A stretch of 64,000 nt of DNA from Macquaria australasica (Eukaryota > Chordata > Actinopteri > Centrarchiformes > Percichthyidae), in contig SEMN01000344.1 of NCBI GenBank assembly GCA_005408345.1, forward strand, positions 218,501 through 282,500, written 5' to 3'. The notes below the pieces were generated by a model. The model ran no database searches. It worked only from the letters and a program-made list of their open reading frames with translations, and had not been told where the DNA came from. This document shows positions 10,832 to 23,809 of this stretch, one piece after another; position 1 is the stretch's first letter, and every line of letters begins with the position of its first letter. Position numbers and translations under genes: made by a program.

Positions 10832-13697
10832 ATGAGCGTCCCGCTTTACGCACCGACTCCCATCCAGCCGACTCACCCGACGCCCTTCTACATCGAGGAC
10901 ATTCTGGGGAGGACTGCCACCTCCACCTCCTCTACCTCTTCTTCTTCCTCCTCCTCCTCCTTCTCCGCTCCGGTCATCCCCACACCGACTCTCCCGTCGC
11001 CCAACTCTTCCTTTACAAGTCTCATCTCGCCGTACCGGACGCCGATTTATGAACCCACACCGATCCACCCGGCACTGTCTCACCACGCCGCTGCGGCGTT
11101 GACGGCGACTTACGCCTCCGCCGGGACTTTCGCCGGCTCCATCTACCCCTTCCACCACCAGCACCACCGCTCCATGGGGGAGTACGCACAGGCGCTGCTG
11201 AGGCACGACCCTCTCGGTGAGTTGGGCTAATGTGCGTAAAAGTCTTGGATACGTTTAGTTTAATGATATTTTGGGCATACACATTCTTTCTTCTTTATAG
11301 TGAATGTAATTTACAGAATTACAGGACAACATACAATCATGGTTTCATGTTTCCTTATGTGGAAAAGCTCTATACGGTTGGCCTTATGACACCGTTAATC
11401 TCTTTAGTGCTTCTGGAATCAGGATACATGAAAAACCTTTTCACTTTTCATAAGTCCATATTTTGCATGTTACCTTATTGTACATCAAATGATTTTCTGC
11501 TTTCTTCTGTGAGAAATTCAGTGCATTTCGTTCATTTCAGCGCAAAAGAAATCAAACTTGCTTGGATGATGTGGCAATAGGAACACTTTTTACCCTTGAA
11601 AACTTTTCTGTCTTCACAAACTTCGTTTCAGTGCCAACGAAACCATTTTTGCATAAATATATCACGCTTGGTCATGCATGCATATCGAACTCAAGACAGT
11701 CTACAGTTACATGTAGCCTATATAAACACATTGCAGGGTAAATGACAGAGTCTTTGGACGTGTTCCTTTCTTAAGTCTTCGGCTCTCTCAGGCCCAAAAG
11801 ACGTTTCTGCATGATGCCTGACCACGCACATATGAGTCACGTTGTTATTGTGACAGACATATTTGGGGCCACAATAGCAGCAGGCTTATCCATTCAGTCT
11901 GCTGCTGCTGGTGGTGATAGGGGTGGTGAGGGTGTGTGTGTGTGTGTGGCATGGCAACCTTGACTCTTTTTCCTGACTCCCATTGTTCTAAAACATCAGA
12001 GGAGCAAGTCAGCCGGTGACTAAAACATAGCTGTTTAGCTGTTTAGGTACTGCGTGTTAATTGGTTCTCATTATGTTTCAGAGGTTAGAATTTGATTCTG
12101 TTTAGACTGCGGTTGGGTTAGAGGCTGTGAGTGATGGTTCTCTTAAGTATAGTGTGACAAGCGGGCCGTCTGACTTTGTGTTGGGCTCAACAAGCCGGGC
12201 CTTTTTCCGTTCATAGCGGAAGCCGTGAGCCTGTTGATAGGAGTAAATCTGGTTTCAGAAGCTGTTAAATGTTTTCCTGGCTCACCCCGGCCAGCCGCTT
12301 CCTCGGGAGCTCGCTGCACGCTGCTGATTATTTTATCGACATCCTCAATACAGACATATTCAGGAAACACTCGGCCTCTGATAGCCCGAGATCCGTTTTT
12401 CACATATTGTTGCACTTCCTCTGGCTGGCCAGCGAGGATGTGGCTGACTTTCTTTATGGTTGGCGGCGAGAAGAAAATAAAGCAAACAGGGCAGCGCGTC
12501 AAGCCTAATGGGATCTTACCAGAAAGTGTCGTTTAGGAGAGTTGAAAGTAGGCTACAATAAAAAAAAAAAGAAGGGTTCACGTGATGTATAGGCCTCGTG
12601 TTCAATAAAAACAAACATGTAGTAACCAACAAAGAAAAGCTGAAAAAAAGCGCAAATTAAAAATACTTTCATAAAAGAATCATTTCAGTTTTACCCTACA
12701 AAATAATCATTTGCAAATATCCCACTCCTCAGTTTATTATGTGATGTGATCCAGTCTTCTTGATATGGTTAATCAGATTAAAAATATGGTCAAATAATAC
12801 AAAGCCCCTCTGCCATTTTAAGTAGCCTATAAGTACAATATGTGTGCATTTATTTGTGCTTGTATTTAGGCTATTTATTCATTCACATTTTCTCATTCTT
12901 TTTTACTCTATTAAAGCATGTACACAATAAAAACGAAACAAAATGAAATAAAAAATAAAATAAAACGGCTTCTACAGCAGTATGAAGGGCTCTGCTGTGG
13001 CTGAAGAACAGCTTTGTACAGTTTAGGATCATTCGTTTATTCGTTTTCGTTCAAACAGTAGCCTAAATAGGATTCCACTCAAAAGCACTTGAACAAGGTT
13101 TCATCTTATTAATTCAGGTTAGCCAGTTGTTAAACTAAGCTTTATAAAGCTTTCCTTTCGTGATATTTTTCTTTAGAGAATATATATCTCATGGGACTGG
13201 ATTGGCTAACTTCCTTTGGAAAAGAGCAGCAATAAGAAGGTCTTTGCCAGCAGTTTCGACCACAGCAGATTTACGTTGTCAGTGAGAGCAGAGGACATGA
13301 GCGTCTGTTGGTGGATGACATCGCCTCTAATCACACCACAAAGCAGGAAGCACATGAAGCGGATATTTGGCCATAGTTTTCACTCTGTCACGACCTTCCT
13401 TAAAAGACAACGTGCAGCAGGCCGCTGTGGCGGCTATTGTTTGGTCCAGGCATGCAGGTCATTAACCGGAGAGGAAAGACAAAACCAGCCCTGATTAGAC
13501 TGCTGTGTCACTTCTCTCAAATAAATCTGTTCAGTAGTCACTTGAAACAACATGTAGAGCAATACTGCATCATGTTTAGTAGAGTATTGCAGCGTTGTGC
13601 AATTAATTTACTTTTTCCTAATTCATTTGAACTCTTTCAGTTGGTAACAGTTATACTGGACAGTGTATACTAAGTGATCACATTAACTTAATATCAC

Positions 13698-13742
<45 letters not shown>

Positions 13743-15350
13743 CACAGCTGCTTATGAAGTGAAATCCCATATATAGGCTAAATAGTAGCTATTATTTGAA
13801 AGATAGATGATGTGTGTGGGCTTTAGATAATAGCCATGTTTTTAAATGTTGTGGAGGGGATTGTGTGGGTGAATGAGGCTTTTGTTCCCCCTGTATTTTG
13901 TGTTCCACTTTATTACTGTTAAGCCTTATCTTTTTTAACGTTTAATTTTTATGTCAGTCGTTATAAACACGTGCATGTGCCATTCTGTGGGAATGGTATG
14001 AAAATAAAATCATACTACTTGTACTTGGTGCAGTCACCAATGAGAAATGCCAGCAATATCCTCATGAGACTTTGAACGAGTTGTCGGCCCTGTTTGTTCC
14101 TTCTCGCCAGGGAAACCTCTGCTGTGGACTCCCTTCATCCAGCGGCCCTTACACAAAAGAAAGGGCGGTCAGGTCCGGTTCTCTAATGACCAGACAATCG
14201 AGCTGGAGAAGAAGTTTGAGACGCAGAAATACCTCTCACCTCCGGAGAGGAAACGACTGGCCAAGATGCTGCAACTCAGTGAGAGACAGGTGAGTCCACT
14301 TTGACTTGCAGCACGGTTCACACCAACAACACTCAGTGGGGGTGTTTTCCTGTTACAAATTCAGTCTTTCAGAGATAGGCCTGGGCGCTGCTATACCACT
14401 GTTCATCCATCAAGTGAGACAGTGTGGATTGTCTACATCCCATGTTCACTTGAATTCTCCCATTAAGTGCATTGGTCTACTGCCTGTCTCCGGCGCGCGA
14501 GGGCAGAGGAGATGGTGCTCCATTCTCCAGCTGGATTTAACTCTCTGGATTAAAGCACATATGTTTATTGTGTAAGCCCCGTGGAGCATGCGCATCTACT
14601 TTGAACTGCTTGTATTTTGCGCAGTTATAATATTTTTTTTTTTTAAATTAAAAACTTTGTTCTGTATTCCCTGGTGTTATCTCTTCAGCTATAGTGTTTC
14701 ATTGAAATAGGGAGCCCAAATAAAAGTCACAGAAGGACCGTCATTCTTTTACTTTGTCTTTCAGGTTAAAACCTGGTTCCAAAATCGACGAGCGAAGTGG
14801 CGAAGATTAAAACAGGTGAGATGTGTTGACTAATGTCACTAATTAGTAGTTCCTTTTATTCCTTACACTGTGTGTATGTTGTATTAATTGTTGTACAATT
14901 GTTGTTATGTAATGATGTTTTCATGTTATGTGATGTTTTTATTGTATTTGGTGAGACCAAATGTGATTTTCCGGTCTGGGCTGGACAATAAAGTTCTCTT
15001 CTATTCTATTATTGAATTATTATTAACCATCAATTTAAAGGGCAGCTTTTATTTATGAAACTATCTGATTCCGTCTTCACCAGGAGAATCCTCAGGGAGG
15101 TAAGAGGGAGGTGGAAGATGACAGTTCCGCCGGGAGGAGTCATAAAGGAGACGAGATGACCGAGGCCTCCGGGATCCAGAGCACGGAGCACAGACAGACA
15201 GTCCTGGGCTCCGGGCTGGACCAGGCGGACTGCTGCATGCGCTCCGTGTCCCCGCAGCAGCACCACACAGAGCTGGACTCTGACGTGTCAGATGACACAG
15301 ACCAGGAGCTGGACATAGAGGAAGACGCCGAGTTCACACTGAACCCCTAG
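10832..15350 (+). CDS. hhex: Hematopoietically expressed homeobox protein HHEX, complete, 4 exons
   Basis: Homeodomain transcriptional repressor in the nucleus, needed in vertebrates for liver, thyroid, pancreas and blood/endothelial development. Exons: 10832-11216, 14111-14289, 14765-14815 and 15084-15350, all with GT-AG junctions, giving 293 residues. The N-terminal region is proline-rich, with the Eh1-like Groucho/TLE contact FYIEDIL at residues 19-25, a Ser/Thr run at about 30-45, and the family blocks TPTLPSPNSSFTSL, SPYRTPIYEPTPIHPA and LLRHDPLG. The homeodomain spans about 145-204, with KTWFQNRRAKWRR in helix 3 and Asn195 equal to homeodomain N51; exons 2 and 3 encode it. The acidic tail ends with DTDQELDIEEDAEF. 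Start: the ATG at 10832 gives the expected MSVPLYAPTP; a GTG 18 bases earlier in frame is not needed. Human HHEX has 270 residues; the extra length lies mainly in the serine run and tail. Confidence 0.97.
12110..12530. promoter_or_regulatory. Candidate enhancer in hhex intron 1 (GC-rich island)
   Basis: Within the 2.9-kb first intron, about 420 bases are much more GC-rich than the flanks, non-repetitive and open in several frames without protein-like content. It carries ETS-type CTTCCTC cores near 12297 and 12415, GATA-like TTATCGAC near 12333 and CRE-like fragments. In mammals the first intron of Hhex holds a haematopoietic/endothelial enhancer. Correspondence is inferred from position and composition only. 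Confidence 0.35.
13200..13500. promoter_or_regulatory. Second candidate enhancer in hhex intron 1
   Basis: A non-repetitive, balanced-composition block between AT-rich flanks. It includes CACACCACAAAGCAGGAAGC near 13335, which joins a RUNX-like ACCACA and an ETS-like AGGAAG, as many blood enhancers do. The open frames across it have no domain and no splice logic, so I treat it as non-coding. Confidence 0.3.
13698..13739. repeat. (AAT)n microsatellite in hhex intron 1
   Basis: About 14 uninterrupted ATA/AAT units. Confidence 0.95.
14880..15006 (+). repeat. LINE 3' tail remnant in hhex intron 3
   Basis: Has the pattern gtgagaccaaatgtgatttt, then ggctggacaataaagttctc, then TTCTA repeats. This is a common fish LINE 3' end with a pentamer tail. 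It occupies nearly half of the 268-base third intron and leaves both splice sites intact. Confidence 0.6.
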
Positions 15351-15814
15351 TCTGAACCACAGGTTCCACACTGATACTGGATCCACTCGGACATGCTGGA
15401 TGATGAAAACCACTGGACACTTCACAGCCTGTCAATTCACCTTCACTGGGGTCGTTTTAGCCTGAACGACGGACAGGGTGACAGACTAATTCCTGATGTA
15501 ATATTTAGGTAAAAAATCTCAAAATACAGCCTTTCACCATCTTCTAGTGCCTTCCACAGGATTGTCATGTTCTCTATTTGACACGTTTCTTTTTGTATAT
15601 AATGCATACCCTCTGCTCTATGTGTATTGATTGTTACTGTGTTATGTTGATCACTGTACATGAACAGTAGCCCATAGATTCGTTTCTCCTGTACTGTATG
15701 TCGTGTTGGATGGTAAACACTCTTAAGTTTATGGACCGCAGTGGCCTTAAAATGTGATTTCATTCCATTAAATAATCAATGTAGCGCTAATGATGTTTTT
15801 GTTGGGTGATATCT

Positions 15815-15842
15815 AATAAACTATTTTTGTGGTAAGAATAAA
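15815..15842 (+). terminator. hhex polyadenylation signals
   Basis: AATAAA occurs at 15815-15820 and again at 15837-15842, about 465-490 bases after the stop codon at 15348-15350. These are the first canonical signals downstream, so the transcript probably ends near 15835-15870. Confidence 0.65.
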
Positions 15843-18175
15843 TGTGTCACTTTCGGATCTCAGCTGGAATTTGATTTATTATTTTGTATTTCTTAAAATT
15901 GCACAGGAAAAAAGGAAATCAATAAATGACGTGATGTTTTGAATTATAGACTATAACTCGGCAATGAATTAAGAGTGAAAACAAATCAACCCAAAATATA
16001 TATAGTAACTGAAAATAACAACAAGACATTGGGCTTTAGCACTAGTACAAATATTAGCCTAATCATAGTCCGAGTCGGAAATAATTTGACACATATAATA
16101 ATGAAGTTAGTATCCTTAAATAAAAGTATTAAACGGTTCTCGCATTTAAATAACAAAATAATAGAATTTACAAGAAAAACAAAAGCTTTGTAATGACAAA
16201 TCGTAAAAGAGGGATTTATACAAACACTGAGTTAAAGCAGGCTGCTTTTGTAATAACTACTCATAATATGAATAATCTTAAAATATTCAAACCCAATTAA
16301 GAAACCATATGGCCAGATATAACACAGTGGAAATATGATTTGACCTTTTTAAATAATATCTGATAAAAAGAATTTTAACAGTTTCTGTTCAAGCACTTGT
16401 AGATGCATTCATATGTTGTAGTTCAAGTATGAAAAATATGGTACATTTGAAGGATAAACATGTTCTTGAATATCCTGGCGTGTGCCTTCACCTCAGTTAA
16501 AGGTTTAGAGGAGCTGCTCAATATAACTGGCCTTAGCAAATGAGTGGCGCAGAAAGTAACATAAAAATAGGATATTTCTTCACTTTAAATAGTCCAAAAC
16601 CAACTAAAAAATAGGCTCTGTGGAAAAAAGGGACACAGCGTCCAGTAGTGAGAGTGAAGCTGCATGTTATCTGTTCATCCACAGGCACATTTATGCAGAA
16701 TATACATTGGTTTGTCATGCTGCCTGCAGAATTACATGAGATTCAAATGTGTTTTTTGTTTTTTTGTTTTTTTTTGTAATTTGAAGTAATTGGATCCTTT
16801 ACTTAGATAAATGTACAGCATTATAATCAAACATGAACAACAATGATTCCTTAAAAGTAAAATCCGCATTTTAAATTTTACTTTTTTACTTACATTTATA
16901 AAGGATTAATATCATGGACACATTCATGTGTAATCAGAATTTTAATGTATAGCTGGTCAAATCGTAGCTAATTTGAACTACTTAATATATCACTATGTAT
17001 GCATCAAAGTGTATAAGTAGTTCACAAGGTTTGGATGACAACTAAAAAGTAATCAGTACCACTGATATGGAACTTGCTTGCATTAGATAATCCACAACAG
17101 TGGACATTATGTCTATTTTCATTTATTTCAAGGTGGCCTCTTCACATGGATTAGTAACTTATCCCTGCCATAACGGTCTGTGTGTCTTTGAAGAAGATTA
17201 ATTTCAATATGACTACATTTTCACTGACAGATGACAAAATATATGCTAAAGAACGATTTTAAAAGAAACCCTTATAATTTGTTGAATTGATTGGTTTAAT
17301 ATTTTGGTTTAGTGGACAACCCCCCCACTCCTGCTAATTTCATTGCCACTACCCACCTCACCTCACAGATAACAGGAACCACTCAGTGTGCTCTTTATTG
17401 AAGATGCTGAACCCCAGAGTTAAAGTGACCTTTAGGACAAGACTAGTTGAGGTAATTGTGAACATAATAAGTAAACCAACATAACGCTTGTTGTTGTTTG
17501 GAGGACAGATGCTGGACACATCAAGGTCAAATTCAAAGATTCAAACCCAATCATTGTTCTTCATTCTGCTGTTTCACTGCCTCCCAATTTCCTGAGGAAT
17601 CAAAGGCAGCCACAGATTAGCAAACAGTTTAGTCCATGTCAATGGTTGTCCCATCACCACTTTCAACTTCAAATATCTTATCATTGAGCTCTCTTGCAAA
17701 CACTGTGAGTGGGAGTTTTTCAGTAAGTAGATTAGGTTAATAATTGAGGGAACCCTCAGAACAGGAGGGACAGCAGAAAGATAGCAGGGGACTGATTGAT
17801 AGTGATACAATATGTTCACAGTACTTTTTAATATTACAGTTGTTGAGACTGACAGTTCAACTGAGTATAATATGGGGCTGATTTGGAAATATCAAACATG
17901 GCCATTTTTGGGCCATGTGAGATATTTGTAAGGATTAAAGTTCTTTGCTCTCATAACTTTGTTTGAGTTACATTACTGAGGTTCAATGACCTCACACATA
18001 CAAGACTATTCCAAAACCAACAGTATGCACATTGATCTCAGCCTCTGTATTGTGTAATGGTTCACAAATTGTGCAGGGTAAAGTCAACATTTGGAGGGAT
18101 AGCACACACAGTTGGTGGGTGAAATGTTCAGCAGATAGCTGGTTGATTCCAAAGTGCCCGTCTGATCTGGTCAAT

Positions 18176-18214
18176 TCACACACACACACACACACACACC
18201 ACCACCACCACCAC
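18176..18214. repeat. (CA)n(CAC)n compound microsatellite
   Basis: A CA run passes directly into a CAC trinucleotide run. Confidence 0.9.
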
Positions 18215-18457
18215 TGAACTCACATTCTGCAACATGGCTGCTTTGATTGATGCAGTCTTTTCAAGAATAAATACAAGACTTGTTGCTGAAAACATTTTTG
18301 TGCCCCCTGACGATAAAAATAATCATTTGTTTTCTTTTTTTATAGTCGACATGTTGATGTTGATGTGCTTTCATCAAATACTGTAGTATTCTAAAACTAT
18401 AGGTCATTTTAGGCAATAAATGTGATCAATATGTTATGCACAAATTCAGAGCATGTC

Positions 18458-18480
18458 TTTTTTTTTTTTTTTTTTTTTTT
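18458..18480. repeat. Poly-T run of 23
   Basis: Uninterrupted T homopolymer with no LINE or SINE body beside it. Confidence 0.9.
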
Positions 18481-19139
18481 ACTTATGCCTAAGACTATGA
18501 CAAATACTGTGGAATGTTTGAAGGGCCACCAGGATGTGGTGAAACAGAATAAACAGCCGTGTACCAGTACTTCTGTTCATTTGGAGCACAATATCCTTGC
18601 TGTCAGGTAACCCTGTCTCCTAGAAATGACAATTATATTCTACATATTGGTAACAAAGTTTCTCTGAAAACAAATATGTTTGCAAATGTACCTGACTTGA
18701 AGCACAAGACAGGACATGTCTACTTTTTACCAAATAATGATTCCATAACTTAGCCAAAGTGTTTTAGGACACAGGACAGCAAACTCAGTGTCATTGTCCT
18801 CCTTTTTGTAACACTTCCTGATCTGGAAAATAATGTTGCCAAACATAATCAATTATGTATCCTGGAAAATGACAAAACCATTTAGTAGTGTGTCAGTGTC
18901 ATTTATTTATTTATTTATTTAGTGATTTTTATGTTTCCAGATCTTTTCAAAGATTACATGCCCCTCTGTGAACTGAGAACATTCTCTAACCTCTGAGGAT
19001 CATAAAACCCTTTCAGAAGCCAGTGGATGTTGTCAAAATGCCTTGTCATCAAGTTATAGCTTGATGAGTCCTTTGCTGTATTAGAAAGGTTCATTTTTTA
19101 AAGCATGAGTCTGTTGTTATTCTATATTTTTCTTATTGT

Positions 19140-19500
19140 CCATAAACCCCATATAGAGACCCAAACCAACAACACGTTAGCGCGTCTCTCAATACTGTCT
19201 GACTTCTTGTCTGTGGCTCTCAGCTCCAGGCCCATTGGTTCCTACTGAAGACGTAAATCTTTAAAACACCTCACAAATATGTAGTTTTAAGGGTCAGTAA
19301 TTTATTAAAACAGCTGCCCATTGTAGTTTTTATCAAACGTTACTCAAACAGGAAAAAATAGTGCATTTGTTGGGGACTATTTTCAGTGGCGGATGAATCC
19401 AAAGTTGGTGCTCTAGTGAGTATTTGGGGTAGCAGGACGGTGTATGTAGGATTTTGTCAAAATAAACTCCAGTGTGTGTGTTCATGGTGATAAAGGAACA
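19140..19500 (+). repeat. Decayed interspersed repeat
   Basis: The part reading ttcagtggcggatgaatcca, then gtgctctagtgagtatttg, then aaaataaactccagtgtg resembles a common teleost non-autonomous element. Ends are not clear, and the call rests on pattern memory. Confidence 0.35.
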
Positions 19501-19590
19501 ACAGTGTGGCTCACTTAATAGTTATTAGACAACAGTGGATCTCTATGGTACAGAGGAATATGAAAATAAAAGCCACCTTTTCATCGCTGT

Positions 19591-19612
19591 ATGTGTGTGT
19601 GTGTGTGTGTGC
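19591..19612. repeat. (TG)n microsatellite
   Basis: Eleven TG-type units with one late interruption. Confidence 0.9.
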
Positions 19613-20551
19613 GTGCATGCTCTTGTGGTATTGGTGGACACAAGTTAATGTGTGGTTATATTTGAACGACTGAGGAATGTGTTGACTGTTGACCTTGGCC
19701 AAATGGAAGCCATTATCTCCCCCCACTGAGGCCTCCCTCCTCCGCTGAGTTGATAAATTAATGAGAGAAAACACTGCTTACATCGATACTAGTGTCGCCA
19801 GCAACCACAGAGACAGAGAGGGAGAGAGACAGGGGGAGGAGGGGGAGAGGGAGAGGAGGAAACAGATAGACAGAAATATCAGAATGGCAAATATTCTTAT
19901 TAAAGCACAGGTGAGGAGAAATTAATAAACAGCAGCTATTTATTATTGATTCCAGCATTACATTTCTAGACCTGTATTCATTTAGAAGTAAGATCCATCA
20001 CACTACCAAGGAAGTGACCACTGTTGCTATTGGGTGAAGGAACCACTGAGCAACTGTACAAATACTTATACCAGATAATATCAGAGAGTGAGAATCCCTG
20101 CAAGGGCAATGTATGCAGCCACTCACCACGCGGGTCAACAGAAACACAGAATAAATAGGAAATGAAAACAAGAAACACACAAAAGTCTTTCAATTAAAAA
20201 AAACTACAAAGAATAACTGAAGCCAGTGAAAAAGGGTGCAGTCCTGAAACAGTTCACAACAATGGGAAAAGTCTCTCTGGGTATATTTTCTGAAGTGACT
20301 GCAGAAGGGTGCAACCTCTGCAGGTTTCAAATGATATCTTGCATTGAGTGTGAGCCCAAGTCACATGACTCGAGTCATGAATTGAATGGCTTCAGACACA
20401 ATTTAAATTGACCTACTACTGGTTTTTGACTTTAACACCAACCCTGGTCTAAACCATAAACAAAGTCTAACAGTTGACCTTGTGGGCACCAGCACCATAA
20501 TGTGACTGTGTGAACAGATTTTTTCCCCCATAAACATAATGAATGTAAGTG

Positions 20552-20553
20552 CA

Positions 20554-20591
<38 letters not shown>
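20552..20591. repeat. (CA)n microsatellite
   Basis: CA run with one CAT interruption near its left end. Confidence 0.95.
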
Positions 20592-20593
<2 letters not shown>

Positions 20594-21057
20594 ACCCAAC
20601 ACTGTAGCTAACAGAATTATTATTGCATCCTGGGACCATTTAGTCATGTCTACAGCTCTCAGTGCAGAGGAACTAGGAGTTAAATTGGCTGTGTACTGAT
20701 TTGTGTTGAAAGAGAACAAACACTGGCTCATGTGCTCTACTGGGTGGCACACAGGACCAAACTGCTTTCTGAAGACTTGTAATGATGACAAATGTATGTG
20801 TCTGGGTGAACCACGAGGGAAAGAGCTGCACACCACATCTTCATTTGCCATTAACCTGCCATTAGGACAGTGTGCTACTTGTACCCAGGTATCGTTTGTG
20901 ATGAGGTGTTTCATTATGGTTCACATTTTGTATATTTGTACACTTATTTTTCATTCATTTGTTTGTTGATTTAACAGGGATGTAATGTAATGTTATGTTA
21001 TGTGGCCCCCATACATGACTATGTATGCATTGGCATATACTATAGGTGTGAGAGACA

Positions 21058-21183
<126 letters not shown>

Positions 21184-22481
21184 GTAATACTACATGTATG
21201 TGACCAGTGTATTCATTCAAAACTCATTCAATGTTCACTTGTTTGTTGTTGATTAAAGCCACTGGTTCACTTGTGTACTGAAGTGAGGTGTTCCATAGCT
21301 GCAAGCCTTTGACTGAAAAAATTGTTCTGCACCTGAACTCCGCACTTACCTCCTCTGGTCATGGCTCCTTTGCTATTATATGTAGACCTTGTAGATGATA
21401 TATATATAGTGTCTGATACATAGTAACTATTATTTCTATCAATAATAATAATACTACTACTAATAATAATATAATGCAGAATCTTTCATACATAAATGCA
21501 GCTCAAAGTGCTTTACAAATTAAAAAAGAAAAGAACAGATCATTTACACAACAGTTAAGATATTAAAATACATATATAAAGTAAAATAAAAATAGAATAA
21601 TAATAAAATAGAATAAAAGATTAAATCAAATTAAAGTACAAATACCAGCAGCAGCAGCAATTATTATTACTGCCATCATAACCCTTTTCATCATCTTACA
21701 GTAATATCTGTAATTCTCTAAGATTGACCAGTAGTGTATATAAAAAGAAATGGCAGTAGTACTATGTTACCTCACATCCCTGTATTATTACACACCTGTA
21801 TGTAATACTCCTATAAACATGTTCAATGTACAGTTTATTCTATTCTAATCTATGCAACTCAATCTAGCAGCTTGCTGTACACAATATTACCTTCTTGCAC
21901 TAATGTATGACTGCGGTACCATTATTGTACAGTATACATTCAGTACACATTAAAGTCAGAATATATAGAATATTCTCAGACTCAACATTTATTCTATTTG
22001 ATTGTGTATTATGTATTGCTTTAACTGTATTTGGCTTGCTGCTACCTAAAGATCACAACTTCATTATCTAATTATCTCAACATCATCACTTTTAGTTATC
22101 TCATTATCTCAAAAGAACAAATGATGCTCATATTGACTCTTTTAAAGCCAGTTATCCTGAGCTGATTATTTAATTTAAACATTATCTCAAGAAAACATTA
22201 ATGGTTTCCATAACATAAATGTCTCATTATGTTTATTTATCTCTGGTCTATCCAAGCTAGTTTCATCATGGAGTCATTCCACTCAGCTTTGGTTGAAAGG
22301 GGCTTTCTGGAAGAGAACACAGGAAAGTTCAAATGACTACTGTATGTTACTGTTAGCACCATCTCATTAGCTCCAGATAAGAAAATAAATGAGAGAACAG
22401 AAAATGACATATATAACCATGGTTCTTTGAGTGAAGAGATTATCGCTACACCCAATTACATATACATTACATACATAGGAG

Positions 22482-22915
22482 CCCTTTAAAGGGCACTCCA
22501 GGGATTTAAAATTGCACTTCTATAAAGTTGGGGATCTTATAAGAGACAGGTTAAAACAGAATGGTCAGAATCAAAGTAGCAGAGGTGGTGTTATCCTGAA
22601 TTTTAGTCTCTAGTATGGGTCAAGTTCCACACATGCTGGAGCCTACATTTCCCACAATGCAACTCAATAGCATATTTTTGTTAGATGCTCCCTATGTGGT
22701 AAATGCTAATGTCTTTCAAACTCCATGCCTCTAGCTTGTACCACGCTTTCTGATATAAATCTTTAGTCTCCAAGCCCAAACTGAGGTAACCCTGATGACA
22801 TCACTATGACATCATCAGAAGATTTTATACAACTGTTTTCATAGGCTGAGTAGTAGTCCCCACAGAAAGTAATCTGATGTTTATGTGTAAAGTTGGTGGA
22901 CACACCATGATGAGA
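22482..22915. mobile_element. Short non-autonomous DNA element, copy 1
   Basis: Begins at ccctttaaagggcactccag and runs through ctacatttcccacaatgcaa, tttcaaactccatgcctc, ggctgagtagtagtcc and tgtgtaaagttggtgg. The same blocks occur in the same order at 54130-54700, which shows directly that it is a dispersed repeat. No coding capacity. Confidence 0.7.
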
Positions 22916-23809
22916 CAGCGTGGAGCTGTCCTAGTGCAAGCTGAGTGGACAGACATTGCAGACACCAGTGCTCAAAACAAAGAAGTGAAACCAGTGTGTA
23001 CTCCAAACAATGGAACAGTAATGTGAATGTCAGCAGGGCTGCAGCCCATGGCAAACTTTTTACAAATGTACCCTATATACACACTCCAAGGCTAGCAAAA
23101 ACTGCCACACACAAGTGCTGCTGCATCAAGTCAAGGGCTCACCAGCCCTGCAAGACACTATGGATGAAGCAGAGGCATGTAGGAGACGTTCAGGCCAGCC
23201 ACATGTAAAGCTGACTGGAATAAGTGGTCATCCCTCATTTGGGCTCACTGATTTAACATGGTCCTGAAGCATCATAAAGAACTGCTACTGCTGGCAAAGG
23301 CCATGAACCTGCTCCCTAAAGCATTTGCCTGCAGCCACAATAAAATGATAGTAAATGAGGATGGAACAGAACAAGTGGCAGCAGTACATACAGATGGGCA
23401 ACCCTGCGGCAAACAATCCAAAGTTATGTTTAGATTCAATGTTATTCACCAAAATGCATTGTGTGTGTTGATTTTTTAAAAGTATTTTAAATCCTGTATT
23501 GTTTATGTCCATGTTTTCTGGCTTGCAGTCTTTTTCTTCCCTGTCTTTTCTGCAAATCTTGACATGTGACCGCCACCTGTAGGTCAGTGGAATAGTGTGA
23601 AACTGGACTGTGTATCGCGTCAGCAGGATAAACCAGATAAACAAAACAGAGAAACCACTCATAGAAGAACAGCTCCATAGCGCCATTAGAGGTCTAAAAG
23701 TCCACAGGAAACCTTTAAGTACGCATGGCAACTATGGTATAGTTAAGGTTAGAGCTAATAAACTATGGTTAAGGTATGGATAGCGTTAGGGCACTAAAAC
23801 ACTTAAGGT
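22916..23809. other. Spacer between two repeats
   Basis: No exon, motif or named repeat recognised on either strand. Confidence 0.4.

Noticed and set aside
10793..11282. Minus-strand frames rich in Gly/Arg opposite hhex exon 1
   Set aside because: They are shadows of the GC-rich hhex coding sequence, with no family resemblance or splice context.
12143..12536. Overlapping frames of 79-119 codons in hhex intron 1
   Set aside because: Open on both strands because of GC content, with no domain or splice logic; better read as regulatory DNA.
15975..16193. 72-codon frame downstream of hhex
   Set aside because: Asn/Lys/Ile-rich translation typical of AT-rich spacer; no promoter or homology.
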